Positions 37,330-46,653 of a stretch of 64,000 nt of DNA are shown here, in pieces. A program made the position numbers and the translations under genes. Source of the stretch: Sulfuritalea sp. GTDB lineage: Bacteria; Pseudomonadota; Gammaproteobacteria; Burkholderiales; Rhodocyclaceae. Location: contig JAOTRV010000025.1 in the NCBI GenBank assembly GCA_030247575.1, positions 1 to 64,000 of the forward strand. Reading direction: 5' to 3'. The notes beneath the pieces were generated by a model. That model made no database searches and was not told the DNA's origin. It saw only the letters and a program-made list of their open reading frames with translations. How positions within the stretch are numbered: position 1 is the stretch's first letter; each line of letters opens with the position of its first letter.

Positions 37330-38598
37330 TCAGATTGCGGCATTGAGGAAGACACTGAAAATATTCTTCTTGTACCCAGGATCCGTGGCAGCGAAATTGG
37401 ACGAGGTCTTGTCGGTCCTGTCGTAGCCGACGCCGAGCTTGACGTTGCGCGTCCACTTGTAGTTGAGCTTGAGACCCAAGGCTGAGATCTTGTCCTTCTG
37501 CGAACCGCTGACAGGGCGAGCATCGGTCGCCGAGTACTCGTAAGTGGATTCCGTGAAGTTGTAGGAAAGCGCCGTGGAGAACTGGCTGCTCCAGGCATGA
37601 TTCCAAGTGACGCCATGACGGGTGTCACGCGAAGCGCTCGCGACAGTCGACTCGCTGGGCAACCTGCTCGTGACGAAGTCGAAGTTGGAGTAGGTCAGCG
37701 GGCTCCACTTCACCGCTCCTTCCCAACCCGACTGCGAGAAGTCGTTGCGCGTGGCGTCCGAAAAGTCTTTCTTCACGGTGCCGACCTTGAAGATGCCCGT
37801 GGTGTTGGCGGTGGCTTCCCAAGTCACGCCCGCCTGATACTTGCGGTCGCTACTGTCGAGCGTGGTCCAAGTGGCAAAGGAGTTCGCCTTATAGTCGTAA
37901 TTCGTCTGGGCGACCAGCAACACCAGTTGCGTCTTCGGCGCGATGCGCCAGAAGAAGGTACCGCCGAGCTTGGTGTCGTCGCGATCGCGCTTGGTGTTGT
38001 CGGGATTCCCCACCGCATCGAAACGGAAGTTGTCGAAGCGCTTGCTGATCCAGCCCGCTTCAACTTCAAACCTGCCCCGCGCCCCTTCGGCGCCGTAGCC
38101 GTATAACGCGTTGAGCGAGGTCTGATGATACTCGTCCGGCGCATTGTGTCCGACCCCGGGAACCGATCCACGTGCGTCGTGACCCTGCATGTATTCGGCA
38201 CCGAGCTTCAGGCCGGCACGGCCCGAGAACTTCCAGGCGGCATTGGCGCTGAGCGCCTGATCGGTGTAGTTGTCTGTGCTGGAATAGCTGTGGCTGCCAT
38301 TCTCGACCTTGTAGCCGACGTCATATACGTGAGGACCATCCTTGGCTTCGAGCTTGACCTTCGGTGCCACGATGAAAATATTGGAACTGCTGCGATTCCG
38401 GGTGTGGTGCTGGGAGTAGATGTTATCGTCGCTCTTGAAACCCAGATCGACTTCGGGATAAACCGTCACCGGCCCCCAAGGCACGCCTGACGGCTTACCG
38501 GAATCCTGCGCAATTGCAGGAATGGCAACGCAAAACAGCGACGCCACAGCGGCACTGGTCAGACGGACATCAAGTTGTAGTTGTGAGTTTTTCTTCAT
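37330..38598 (-). CDS. Outer membrane beta-barrel protein of the exopolysaccharide locus (BBP2-like)
   Basis: The 422-residue protein has a signal peptide ending VAIPAIAQ. The rest is alternating amphipathic strands typical of an outer membrane barrel, such as VYDVGYKVENGSHSYSS, AGLKLGAEYMQGHDARG, GRFEVEAGWISKRFDN and LGLKLNYKWTRNVKLGVGYD. It ends with aromatic-rich strands (NIFSVFLNAAI). Proteins of this putative beta-barrel porin group sit beside Wza/Wzc genes in many proteobacterial exopolysaccharide clusters and may act as the outer membrane exit or an anchoring factor. The start overlaps the stop of a 26-codon peptide gene by 4 nt. A terminator-like hairpin follows the stop. Confidence 0.85.
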   Translation of the reverse strand: MKKNSQLQLDVRLTSAAVASLFCVAIPAIAQDSGKPSGVPWGPVTVYPEVDLGFKSDDNIYSQHHTRNRSSSNIFIVAPKVKLEAKDGPHVYDVGYKVENGSHSYSSTDNYTDQALSANAAWKFSGRAGLKLGAEYMQGHDARGSVPGVGHNAPDEYHQTSLNALYGYGAEGARGRFEVEAGWISKRFDNFRFDAVGNPDNTKRDRDDTKLGGTFFWRIAPKTQLVLLVAQTNYDYKANSFATWTTLDSSDRKYQAGVTWEATANTTGIFKVGTVKKDFSDATRNDFSQSGWEGAVKWSPLTYSNFDFVTSRLPSESTVASASRDTRHGVTWNHAWSSQFSTALSYNFTESTYEYSATDARPVSGSQKDKISALGLKLNYKWTRNVKLGVGYDRTDKTSSNFAATDPGYKKNIFSVFLNAAI

Positions 38599-38675
38599 TC
38601 GGCATCATCCCTGAAGACCACTGATACTGCGATTATTAAAACCGCTGTTATAACAATGAATTGCTTCAACTTCAT
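38595..38675 (-). CDS. 26-residue hydrophobic peptide, translationally coupled to the beta-barrel gene
   Basis: ATG 38673-38675 has AAGGA about 8 nt upstream and encodes MKLKQFIVITAVLI followed by IAVSVVFRDDAE. This is a single membrane-spanning segment with a basic start and acidic end. Its TGA overlaps the ATG of the beta-barrel gene (ATGA, 38595-38598). It may be a small membrane protein or simply a leader that controls translation of the next gene. No family was recognised. Confidence 0.5.
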   Translation of the reverse strand: MKLKQFIVITAVLIIAVSVVFRDDAE

Positions 38676-38802
38676 GACGCAATTCCTTAAGATTCCTATA
38701 CTTTTTTCCGAGCATACATGACTAGCTCCGAAAAAGAATCGCGAAATAGCATGTATATGACCGGCTTGTCGCGGAAATACCACAAACACTGAACCGCGTT
38801 TA

Positions 38803-39996
38803 TTACTGCCAAAAACCTTTTAGTCCCAAATCGGAGAGCTTGACGGAACTGCTCAGCAGGCTATCTACCACGCCCACCGCACGCTTGTGCCCACGCATAG
38901 CGGCGCGAGTATACCATTCGAGCGCCTTGCCGGTATCCCTTTCGCCACCATGGCCATCATTCTGCATCTCGGCGAGATTGTACATGGCATCCGCATCGCT
39001 TTGCTCGGCCGCCTGTTGAAAAATACTTCGCGCCTTGTCCAACTGCAGGGGGACTCCCGCGCCGTCGCGATACAGCTCACCAAGACGGTTCGCGGCAGCA
39101 ATATGCCCTGCTTCGTGGGCCTTGGCGAACCATCCAGCGGCCTCCTTCTTGTCGGCATCAACGGGGGACTTCGCAAGCAAGGTAGCCAGTGCGAACTGGG
39201 CTTCGCGATGGCCCGCCACCGCTGCCACTCTAAACGAGCTGTGTACTCGCTCCAGATCGGCCTCTTCAGCGCCTAGCCTCAGTTGTCCCAACAGGTAGTG
39301 CGCAACAGGATCCTGCGTTTCCGCGGCACGAATCAGCCAGTCACCGGCTGCTTTTTTGTCCATGGATACGCCACGCCCCGCCAGCAGGTGCGTCGCTGCC
39401 GCCAGTTGACCGCCGACATGCCCCTGATTGGCAGCCTTGATGAACCACCCAAAGGCAGTCGCGTCATCCCGCTGCCCCCCGATTGGCGCCGCCAGCATCC
39501 AGCCCAGGAAATACTGTCCGTCAGCATCTCCCAATCGGGCAGAACGCTCGAACAGTTGCCGGGCGGCTTCGTGCGCCTCCGGTTGCTTGCCTTGCAGCAA
39601 CAAGCGCCCCAGGGCGGACATGGCATCCGCTTCACCCTGGTCGGCGGCAATGCGATACCAGTGTCTTGCCTGCTCGATGCTCTTTTCTGTCCCGCGACCA
39701 TCCTCGTGCAGCCACCCCAACAAATTGGCAGCGCGCGCATGACCTGCACTGGCCGAAGACAGCAGCATCGGAACGGCCCGCGCGTAGTCACCCAGGCCTG
39801 CATAGGTCATCCCGACCTGCCACTGTGCTTCTGCATCCCCCTGACGGGCCTTTCTCACCTGAGCGATGAAGTTCGCCCGGTCCTCGCTCTGCTCGTATGT
39901 CAGGACGCCTGTCGCGGAGCCACTAGCTGCGGCCGGCACTGCTCCAATCCCCAGCAGGACCGCACAGCAAGCAATATGCTGCCAGAGCACTTTCAC
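38803..39996 (-). CDS. Exported Sel1-repeat protein
   Basis: The 397-residue protein has a signal peptide (CCAVLLGIGAVPAAASG) followed by about nine Sel1-like repeats of 36-40 residues, with the usual A-x-x-x-G-x-x-Y-A and A-x-x-L-G pattern: GMTYAGLGDYARAVPMLLS, AANLLGWLHEDGRGTEKSIE, ARHWYRIAADQGEADAMSAL and so on to GKALEWYTRAAMRGHKRAVG. Sel1 repeats mediate protein contacts. The start overlaps the stop of the lytic transglycosylase gene by 4 nt (39993-39996), so it is probably its periplasmic partner or assembles with the export machinery. Confidence 0.88.
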   Translation of the reverse strand: MKVLWQHIACCAVLLGIGAVPAAASGSATGVLTYEQSEDRANFIAQVRKARQGDAEAQWQVGMTYAGLGDYARAVPMLLSSASAGHARAANLLGWLHEDGRGTEKSIEQARHWYRIAADQGEADAMSALGRLLLQGKQPEAHEAARQLFERSARLGDADGQYFLGWMLAAPIGGQRDDATAFGWFIKAANQGHVGGQLAAATHLLAGRGVSMDKKAAGDWLIRAAETQDPVAHYLLGQLRLGAEEADLERVHSSFRVAAVAGHREAQFALATLLAKSPVDADKKEAAGWFAKAHEAGHIAAANRLGELYRDGAGVPLQLDKARSIFQQAAEQSDADAMYNLAEMQNDGHGGERDTGKALEWYTRAAMRGHKRAVGVVDSLLSSSVKLSDLGLKGFWQ

Positions 39997-41120
39997 AGCG
40001 GTCTTTCCTCGGTCAATTTGAAGCCGACAACCGACTTCTGGATGGGCTTGCGCTCCGAAGACCTGCCCATCTTCTTGCCCTTCAAGGGGTAGTCTGCGAT
40101 CTTCTGCGCAAAAGCCTCGATCCGATCAGCCGGCAGCAGAACGGCGGGCTTACCCTTGCCCGAGATATACAAGGACTTGTGCGACGGATTCAACGCCAGA
40201 ACTTCCGATGCCGGCAGGCCAGCCAGACGCGCTACCGACTGAATATCGAGGGGAACACGAACGTCGATCTCGGCAAAGTAGGGAGTATTCGGAATATCGG
40301 CCAATTCGACCCCATGCAGCTCCGGACTCATCACGATATTCCGGATCGCCATGAGCTTTGGCACGTAGTATCTGGTTTCCTCGGGCAGGTTCAGGTTTTC
40401 GTAATCTGCCGCAAGGCCCTTCGCCTGATTGCGCTGAACGGCCCTCAAAACCGCCTCCTCGCCCCAGTTATATGCGGCAAGGGCAAGCTGCCAGTCCTTG
40501 AAGATGCCATGGAGAAAATCGAGATAATCCAGTGCGGCTTCGGTCGAAGCCAGGATATCGCGCCGGGCGTCGTATTGGTCGGTAAGTTTCAAGTTATAAC
40601 GTTGGGCCGTCCCGGGAATGAATTGCCACAAGCCCGCGGCTTGGGCAGTCGATAGCGCGCCCGGCTCGAATCCACTTTCGACAAAAGGCAGCAGTGCCAA
40701 CTCCATAGGCAGGCCTCGCTTTTCGACCGCCTCAACGATATGAAAGAGATAGCGGCGCGCTTTCTGGCTGATGTTGGCAACGAGGTCCTTGCGCTGTCCA
40801 TACCAGAGTTCCCGCTCGGCAACCAGGGGCCCGCTGAGCGGCGGCAAGGAAAATCCGTTGCGAATCCGGTCCCACACGTTGCGAATCGGGCCAGACTGCT
40901 TGTCGGAAAACTCTTCCTCGGCGATATCGAGCAAATAGGCGCGGCGGCGATCGACGACCGGACCACGATGCACTTCCGGTTTAAGCACGGGCCCGATCTC
41001 GTCCAGTGCCATGGGAGGGTAGACGAAGCTCTGTCGACGCAAACCACCCTCTTCGCCGGCCCAAGCGGCGTGCGTCGAAACCATGATGAAAGAAACCAGC
41101 GCGAGGAATCGTCGGATCAT
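39993..41120 (-). CDS. Lytic murein transglycosylase (MltD/Slt70 SLT domain)
   Basis: The 375-residue protein has a signal peptide (LALVSFIMVSTHAAWAG). Its SLT catalytic domain has LPFVESGFEPGALSTAQAAG with catalytic Glu148, LWQFIPGTAQRYNL, LALAAYNWGEEAVLRAV and EETRYYVPKLMAIRNIV. A C-terminal region (SVARLAGLPASEVLALNP) resembles a LysM motif. It would cleave the MurNAc-GlcNAc bond and release 1,6-anhydro-MurNAc. There is no lipobox, unlike MltD. Located between two Sel1-repeat genes in the polysaccharide locus, it may open peptidoglycan for the export complex; this is inference. Confidence 0.9.
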   Translation of the reverse strand: MIRRFLALVSFIMVSTHAAWAGEEGGLRRQSFVYPPMALDEIGPVLKPEVHRGPVVDRRRAYLLDIAEEEFSDKQSGPIRNVWDRIRNGFSLPPLSGPLVAERELWYGQRKDLVANISQKARRYLFHIVEAVEKRGLPMELALLPFVESGFEPGALSTAQAAGLWQFIPGTAQRYNLKLTDQYDARRDILASTEAALDYLDFLHGIFKDWQLALAAYNWGEEAVLRAVQRNQAKGLAADYENLNLPEETRYYVPKLMAIRNIVMSPELHGVELADIPNTPYFAEIDVRVPLDIQSVARLAGLPASEVLALNPSHKSLYISGKGKPAVLLPADRIEAFAQKIADYPLKGKKMGRSSERKPIQKSVVGFKLTEERPL

Positions 41121-41158
41121 GCAACCACCTGCTGGGAATGCGAAAAATTATACGCCTC

Positions 41159-42442
41159 TCAGTTCTTGTGGGCGTCAAGTTCCTTTCCGGTCGCAGAGCC
41201 TTGCGCCGGAGATGCATCGGGTGCCGGTGGGCTCTGCCGATCGAGCCATTCAAGTACTTGCCTGGCTTGCGAAACGCCATTTCCTTCCGCTTGTACAAGG
41301 TAGGCGCGAGCCTTTGCGGGATCCTTCTTCTCACCGACTCCGATGGCCCACAGCCTGCCGGCGTTAAATTGTGCCGAACCGAGGCCCCTCTGCGCCGCGA
41401 GTTCGTACCAACGCATAGCTTCATCCAGGTTCTTGGCGACGCCGCGACCCGTCTCGTGAATCTCCCCCAGGTTGTTCTGCGCATCGGTGTCGCCGCGCTC
41501 GGCTGCCACCGTGTAGAGACGGACGGCGCGAGGTACATCCACCGGGCCGCCCTGACCCGACATCAGCAAATATGCCAACAGCGTCTGGGCACGCGACCGG
41601 CCCAGGCTCGCCGATTGAATCAAATAGTCCCTCGCACAGGTCAAGTCCCTTTCCGATGTGCCGAACTCACCGAGACACCGGCGTCCCATCCATTCCTGCG
41701 CCGCCGCATGACCCCGCTGCGCTGCATGCTCCATCTGCGCCCATGCCTTCTCCGGGGCGGCCTCCATCAGGCACTGCGCGGCATGCCAGCCAGATGGCGC
41801 CAGCTGATCAGCCGCGGCAATGAACTCTGCGCATGACTTGTCCGCATCTCTTTGCAGCAGCACACCGCGCCCAAGAAGAAAGCCAATGGCCTGCCTGCTC
41901 TTCAAGTCGCCTTTCTGGGCCATCTTCCCTATTTGCCCACCCGTGTCATGCAGATCCTTCACCAGTTTTTGGGTGAGACGCTGAGCTTTCTTGCGATCAT
42001 CCACCGCCTCGGCCTGCAGCAACAGGTCGATGAGGAACACGGCAGCGCGAGCCAGGCGATCCTTGGCCAGGGCATCTACCGGATTGGCATTTGCGATTCT
42101 TCGTGCGGCAGCCACTTCGACATCAAGACTGTCCTCATCCGTAGGAACCCTGGATGACTCTAGGACCGCGCCACGACTGTTCTGCTTCAATGCATTCGGT
42201 CTGATAGTGGCGGCAGCTTTGATTCTGGAATTGGCTTTGATTTTGGCCTTCGTCTTCTTGGTCTTAGTCTTAGCCTTGTTGTTCGCCTTGGCCCTTGCTG
42301 TTGCCTTGGCCTTGGCGACGGCCGCCGTCTGGGCCTTCGCATTGGTCTGGGAGTTGGACTTCGCTTGACCAAGCACGGATACTGGCACCAAAGCCAGCCA
42401 AAATATCAGCAGGATGCTAATTGCCTTCCAGGCCCACTTCAT
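41159..42442 (-). CDS. Exported Sel1-repeat protein with Lys/Ala-rich N-terminal region
   Basis: The 427-residue protein starts at ATG 42440-42442; an upstream in-frame start would overlap the transferase gene and precede the signal sequence. The signal segment (ISILLIFWLALVPVSVLGQ) is followed by about 60 residues rich in Ala, Lys and Thr (AKATARAKANNKAKTKTKKT), strongly basic and able to bind peptidoglycan, polysaccharide or nucleic acid. From about residue 190 there are Sel1-like repeats: AIGFLLGRGVLLQRDADKSC, AQTLLAYLLMSGQGGPVDVP, AQNNLGEIHETGRGVAKNLD and AQFNAGRLWAIGVGEKKDPA. It lies 17 nt downstream of the WecA-like gene and 38 nt upstream of the transglycosylase gene in the same direction. 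Confidence 0.86.
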   Translation of the reverse strand: MKWAWKAISILLIFWLALVPVSVLGQAKSNSQTNAKAQTAAVAKAKATARAKANNKAKTKTKKTKAKIKANSRIKAAATIRPNALKQNSRGAVLESSRVPTDEDSLDVEVAAARRIANANPVDALAKDRLARAAVFLIDLLLQAEAVDDRKKAQRLTQKLVKDLHDTGGQIGKMAQKGDLKSRQAIGFLLGRGVLLQRDADKSCAEFIAAADQLAPSGWHAAQCLMEAAPEKAWAQMEHAAQRGHAAAQEWMGRRCLGEFGTSERDLTCARDYLIQSASLGRSRAQTLLAYLLMSGQGGPVDVPRAVRLYTVAAERGDTDAQNNLGEIHETGRGVAKNLDEAMRWYELAAQRGLGSAQFNAGRLWAIGVGEKKDPAKARAYLVQAEGNGVSQARQVLEWLDRQSPPAPDASPAQGSATGKELDAHKN

Positions 42443-42459
42443 GTCAGTCAGGGCGCGGA

Positions 42460-43542
42460 TCAGGCAGACAAGGGCGGGATCAGACGCTTGGCAGTCGCCT
42501 GCAAGCGCACGGGGTGCTTTAGAGCAACGACGTAGAGACCCCAAAGCACAAGAAACGCCACAAGCATCGCAGCCTCCGGTACGCCACTCCGCTCAGCCGT
42601 TATGCCAATCACGCCATAGATCAATGAACATCCGGCCATGATCGCGACCACCTGATTCACCGAGTACCCCGCCTTCAGCAGTACATGGTGCATGTGCTGC
42701 TGATCCGCATGGAAGGGACTCCTTTTCTGGTGCAGGCGCAGCAGCATGACGCTCCCCATATCGAGCAGAGGCACCGCCAGAATCCATACCGCCGTAATCG
42801 GGTGAATCAATGACGTCGGAGACCCGGCCAGTTTGACGCAGTACCAGGCGAGCAGCATGCCGATCACCATGCCACCCGTATCCCCCATGAAGACGAGCGC
42901 CTTGGAGCGCCCGGGCAGCCTGAAGTTGAGCGACAGAAACCCGAGGATCGCCGCAGCGAGTAACAGCAACTCAAACAAGAGATCCTGGGAGTTTCCTGTC
43001 ATTGCGAGATAACCCAGGAGCAGAACCGGAACCAGGGAAACGCTGCCGGACAAGCCATCGAGGCCGTCGATCATGTTTATCGCATTCATGACCCCGACGA
43101 ACGAGATCACCGTCACCATCAGCGACCATTTGCCGAGGTCGATGTCACCCAGTCCTCCCAGATCCCCCAGATGCGTCACCCACACCGATGTGCCGGAAAC
43201 AATGATGACGGCGCCCAGGGCTTGCGCAACGAACTTCGCGCGATGACTCAATTCGTGTGCGTCGTCTGCCACGCCGATGGCCGTCACCAGCAGCAATGCC
43301 GCAAGCAGGCTCCAACTCCCGAAGGGAACGCGGCCGATGGCTGCCTGCAGCACAAGTAGCGTCAATAGCATCGCCAGGCCACCCACCAGTGGCGTGGGGT
43401 GATCATGCACCTTGCGGTGTCCCGGATGATCGATCAGACTCCAGCGCGGCGCGAAGAGCATCAGACCTTTGGTCAATCCCGCCGAAACGATCGGAGCCAG
43501 AACGACCAAGAGCCACTGCCCCGTTCCTGAAAACTCAAGCAT
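42460..43542 (-). CDS. WecA/MraY-family undecaprenyl-phosphate sugar-1-phosphate transferase
   Basis: The polytopic 360-residue enzyme has the PNPT family markers: HPGHRKVHDHPTPLVGGLAM near residues 38-57, the DD motif in VADDAHELSHRAK, MNAINMIDGLDGL near 150, FMGDTGGMVIGML near 215 and the HADQQHMHHVLLKAGYS loop near 280. It transfers a sugar-1-phosphate (usually GlcNAc or GalNAc) from UDP-sugar to undecaprenyl phosphate and so starts the lipid-linked repeat unit. The HxH-type loop and the context favour WecA over MraY, as no other murein genes are nearby. ATG 43540-43542 has a strong GGGGGAG upstream. This is the only initiating transferase in the window. Confidence 0.9.
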   Translation of the reverse strand: MLEFSGTGQWLLVVLAPIVSAGLTKGLMLFAPRWSLIDHPGHRKVHDHPTPLVGGLAMLLTLLVLQAAIGRVPFGSWSLLAALLLVTAIGVADDAHELSHRAKFVAQALGAVIIVSGTSVWVTHLGDLGGLGDIDLGKWSLMVTVISFVGVMNAINMIDGLDGLSGSVSLVPVLLLGYLAMTGNSQDLLFELLLLAAAILGFLSLNFRLPGRSKALVFMGDTGGMVIGMLLAWYCVKLAGSPTSLIHPITAVWILAVPLLDMGSVMLLRLHQKRSPFHADQQHMHHVLLKAGYSVNQVVAIMAGCSLIYGVIGITAERSGVPEAAMLVAFLVLWGLYVVALKHPVRLQATAKRLIPPLSA

Positions 43543-43714
43543 GCTCCCCCTTTCCAAACCACGCCGCCTGTCGCAGGCGGCGTCATCCGCAATTGGGTGC
43601 TTTCGAGCGGCCACCCATTCCGGCTATTCTATCTCGTGACTCCGTGGTGCCATCAAAGGAAACCCAAACAACAAAAAGGGCTTCAGTCTTTCGACGGAAA
43701 CCCTGGATGTCAAA

Positions 43715-43791
43715 TGGTCGGGGTGGAGGGATTCGAACTCTCGACATCTTGCTCCCAAAGCAAGCGCGCTACCGGGCTGCGCCACACCCCG
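43715..43791 (-). tRNA. tRNA-Pro (anticodon TGG)
   Basis: On the minus strand, acceptor arms CGGGGTG/CACCCCG close a full cloverleaf. The anticodon stem is CTTGC/GCAAG with loop TTTGGGA (anticodon TGG), and the T arm contains GGTTCGAATC-like AGTTCGAATCC. Discriminator A and an encoded CCA end the gene at 43715. Length is 77 nt. Confidence 0.96.
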
Positions 43792-43800
43792 AACCGGGCG

Positions 43801-43830
43801 ATTTTACCGAACCCGATCCGTGGGGGTCAA
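43801..43830 (-). promoter_or_regulatory. Promoter of tRNA-Pro
   Basis: On the minus strand TTGACC (43825-43830) is followed after 18 nt by TAAAAT (43801-43806). The mature tRNA begins 10 nt downstream of the -10 box, as expected for a tRNA transcription start at or next to its 5' end. Confidence 0.65.
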
Positions 43831-43865
43831 TCGCATTCGGGCAGGCCGTGTCAAAAAACCTCGAC

Positions 43866-43894
43866 TTGCGGTAGCCCGCCGTTTCGTTTATAAA
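43866..43894 (+). promoter_or_regulatory. Promoter of dksA
   Basis: TTGCGG (43866-43871), a 17-nt spacer, then TATAAA (43889-43894), ending 31 nt before the dksA start. It is back-to-back with the tRNA-Pro promoter within about 100 bp. Confidence 0.65.
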
Positions 43895-43925
43895 GCCGGT
43901 TCTCCGAAAATACGGACTCTCTGCA

Positions 43926-44354
43926 ATGGCTGAAGATCTGCTGCACAAGAAGCAATTCCCGCCCTACACCCCGAAGAAGGGTGAGGACTACATGAGCACG
44001 CGACAGCTTGCTCATTTTCGCGACATCCTGGCGTCCCTCAAGGACGAGCTGAGCGAGGATATCGAGCGTACCGTGCATACAATGCAGGACGAGGCGACCG
44101 TATTCGCAGATCCAAATGATCGCGCCAGCCAAGAGTCCGACATCGCGCTCGAATTGCGCAACCGCGACCGGGAACGCAAGCTGATCAAGAAAATCGACGA
44201 ATCGATTGCGCGCATCGAAAGCGGCGAGTACGGGTACTGCGATTCCTGCGGCGTCGAAATCGGCCTGAAGCGGCTTGAAGCACGCCCAACAGCCACGCTG
44301 TGCATCGACTGCAAGACACTGGAGGAACACCGCGAAAAACAGGTTGGGAAGTAA
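43926..44354 (+). CDS. dksA: RNA polymerase-binding transcription factor DksA
   Basis: The 142-residue protein has an N-terminal coiled coil whose tip carries ADPNDRASQESD near residues 61-72, with the acidic Asp pair that enters the polymerase secondary channel. The C-terminal zinc finger is YGYCDSCG with Cys105/Cys108 and LCIDC with Cys126/Cys129, as in classic DksA. It acts with ppGpp to adjust rRNA, tRNA and amino-acid promoters. ATG 43926 matches the usual start; a second ATG at 43992 would cut the N-terminal helix. A strong bidirectional terminator separates it from convergent pnp. Confidence 0.96.
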   Translation: MAEDLLHKKQFPPYTPKKGEDYMSTRQLAHFRDILASLKDELSEDIERTVHTMQDEATVFADPNDRASQESDIALELRNRDRERKLIKKIDESIARIESGEYGYCDSCGVEIGLKRLEARPTATLCIDCKTLEEHREKQVGK

Positions 44355-44464
44355 TTTCAGCCTGTTTTCGGCGCAGGCTAACGTGAGCGCAGCGAACGTT
44401 AAGCGTAGCGGCCGAAGCCAAAAGCAGGTCGACAAGTAGGCCGCCTGCGAGCACAAAAGCTCCA

Positions 44465-44504
44465 GCCAACAAAAAAGGACGCCAAGGCGTCCTTTTTTGT
44501 TGGC
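44465..44504. terminator. Bidirectional terminator between dksA and pnp
   Basis: A near-perfect 19-bp inverted repeat, with GGACGCC AA GGCGTCC at its core, is flanked by six A residues on the left and six T residues on the right. It gives a U-tract hairpin in both directions and serves convergent dksA and pnp. Confidence 0.88.
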
Positions 44505-44517
44505 TGCAAACGAAACC

Positions 44518-46635
44518 CTATTCAGCCGCGGGAGTCGGCGCCGCTGCTTCTGCAGCAATCGCCTTCATCGACAGGCGCACACGGCCCTTGTCGTCGGTCT
44601 CGATGACCTTGACCTTCACTACCTGGCCTTCCTTGAGGTAATCGGCGACGGCATTCACCCGTTCACTGGCGATCTGCGAAATATGCAGCAATCCGTCCTT
44701 GCCCGGCAGCAGGCTGACGATGGCGCCAAAATCCAGCAGGCGCAACACGGTGCCTTCGTAGATGCGTCCGACCTCGACCTCGGCAGTGATGTCCTCGATA
44801 CGTTTCTTGGCCACCTGCGCCGCGTCGGCATTCACCGACGAAATCGTAATCGAGCCATCGTCTTCGATATCGATCACGCAACCGGTTTCTTCGGTCAGCG
44901 CACGAATCACCGCGCCGCCCTTGCCGATCACGTCACGAATCTTCTCCGGGTTGATCTTCATGTAGATCATGCGCGGCGCAAATGTGGAAACCTCCTCGCG
45001 ATGGCCGGACATGGACGTCTTCATTTTTTCCAGGATGTGCAGACGCGCATCCTTGGCCTGAGCCAGCGCAACCTGCATGATTTCCTTCGTGATGCCCTGA
45101 ATCTTGATGTCCATCTGCAAGGCCGTGATGCCTTCTTCGGTACCCGCCACCTTGAAGTCCATGTCGCCGAGATGATCTTCGTCGCCCAGAATGTCGGTCA
45201 GCACCGCAAAGCGGGGGCCGTCCTTGATCAGGCCCATGGCAATGCCCGCCACATGGGACTTGAGCGGCACGCCGGCATCCATCAGAGCCAGCGAACCACC
45301 GCACACGGATGCCATCGAAGACGAGCCGTTGGATTCGGTGATTTCAGACACGACACGCATCGAATAACCGAATTCCTCGGGCGACGGCAGCACGGCCAGC
45401 AATGCGCGCTTGGCAAGACGGCCGTGACCGATTTCGCGACGCTTCGGCGTGCCGACTCGACCGGTCTCGCCCGTGGCGTAGGGGGGCATGTTGTAGTGGA
45501 GCATGAAGCGGTCGCGATACTCGCCCTGCAGCGCGTCGATGATCTGTTCGTCACGGCCGGTGCCCAGCGTGGCGACAACCATCGCCTGCGTCTCGCCGCG
45601 CGTGAACAGCGCCGAACCGTGCGTACGCGGAAGAACGCCGTTGCGGATCACGATCGGGCGCACGGTACGCGTATCGCGGCCATCGATGCGCGGTTCGCCG
45701 TTGAGAATCTGGCTGCGGACGATCTTGGCTTCCAGTTCAAAGACGGTGTTGCCGACAAGATTCGAATCCGGAGGATTCTCGACACCCTCGGTCAAGGCTG
45801 CGATCGTGTTCTTGGTGATTTCACGGGTCTGCACCGTGCGGGCCTGCTTGCTGGTGATGCGATAGGCCTCGCGCAGTTTGGCTTCCGCCAGCTCCGCCAC
45901 ACGAGCAATCAGTTGCTCGTCCTTGGCCGGCGGCTGCCAGTCCCATTCTGGCTTGCCGGCAACTTCGACCAGTTCGTTGATCGCCTTGATCGCGGCCTGC
46001 ATCTGCTCGTGACCAAACACCACGGCGCCCAGCATGACTTCTTCAGACAACTGCTTGGCCTCCGACTCGACCATCAAGACCGCACCTTCGGTGCCAGCAA
46101 CCACCAGGTCGAGATCGGCGGTTTCCAGTTGCGTCTTGGTCGGGCACAGAACGTATTTGCCATCGATGTAACCGACACGGGCGGCACCGATCGGACCATT
46201 GAACGGAATGCCGGAGATCGCAAGCGCGGCCGAGGCGCCGAGCATGGCGGGAATGTCCGGATCGATTTCCGGATTGCACGACATCACGGTGCAAACAATC
46301 TGCACTTCATTGTAAAAGGCGTCGGGAAACAGCGGGCGCAGCGGACGGTCGATGAGCCGACAAGTCAGGATTTCCTTCTCCGACGGACGTCCCTCGCGCT
46401 TGAAGAAGCCGCCCGGGATACGACCGGCGGCGTAGGACCGCTCCTGATAATCGACGGTCAGCGGGAAGAAATCCTGCCCCGGCTTGGCGTTTCTCGCGCC
46501 CACCACGGTGGCCAGCACTACGGTATCTTCCATGGTCACCATGACGGCGCCGCCGGCCTGACGAGCGATTTCGGCAGTTTCAAGGGTGACCTTATGGTCG
46601 CCGTAGGCAAAACTCTTCTTGATCGGATTCAGCAC
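44518..46635 (-). CDS. pnp: Polyribonucleotide nucleotidyltransferase (PNPase)
   Basis: The 705-residue enzyme degrades RNA 3' to 5' phosphorolytically as a trimer and is a degradosome component. Two RNase PH-like domains ([20 protein letters not shown] at the start; [10 protein letters not shown] and [20 protein letters not shown] near 370; [20 protein letters not shown]) are followed by a KH domain ([20 protein letters not shown] near 560) and an S1 domain ([20 protein letters not shown] near 625). I place the start at GTG 46633-46635 with AAAGGA upstream, because homologues start LNPIKKxF; a TTG six codons earlier is less likely. It follows rpsO as in most proteobacteria, with a terminator-like hairpin between. 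Confidence 0.97.
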   Translation of the reverse strand: MLNPIKKSFAYGDHKVTLETAEIARQAGGAVMVTMEDTVVLATVVGARNAKPGQDFFPLTVDYQERSYAAGRIPGGFFKREGRPSEKEILTCRLIDRPLRPLFPDAFYNEVQIVCTVMSCNPEIDPDIPAMLGASAALAISGIPFNGPIGAARVGYIDGKYVLCPTKTQLETADLDLVVAGTEGAVLMVESEAKQLSEEVMLGAVVFGHEQMQAAIKAINELVEVAGKPEWDWQPPAKDEQLIARVAELAEAKLREAYRITSKQARTVQTREITKNTIAALTEGVENPPDSNLVGNTVFELEAKIVRSQILNGEPRIDGRDTRTVRPIVIRNGVLPRTHGSALFTRGETQAMVVATLGTGRDEQIIDALQGEYRDRFMLHYNMPPYATGETGRVGTPKRREIGHGRLAKRALLAVLPSPEEFGYSMRVVSEITESNGSSSMASVCGGSLALMDAGVPLKSHVAGIAMGLIKDGPRFAVLTDILGDEDHLGDMDFKVAGTEEGITALQMDIKIQGITKEIMQVALAQAKDARLHILEKMKTSMSGHREEVSTFAPRMIYMKINPEKIRDVIGKGGAVIRALTEETGCVIDIEDDGSITISSVNADAAQVAKKRIEDITAEVEVGRIYEGTVLRLLDFGAIVSLLPGKDGLLHISQIASERVNAVADYLKEGQVVKVKVIETDDKGRVRLSMKAIAAEAAAPTPAAE

Positions 46636-46653
46636 AAAAATTCCTTTCAGCAA

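Noticed and set aside
44355-44464. Segment with AACGT...ACGTT and repeated GCGCAGCG-like words after dksA, considered as a small RNA or REP element
   Set aside because: The inverted repeat is short and imperfect, and without genome-wide copies to compare there is no support for either.
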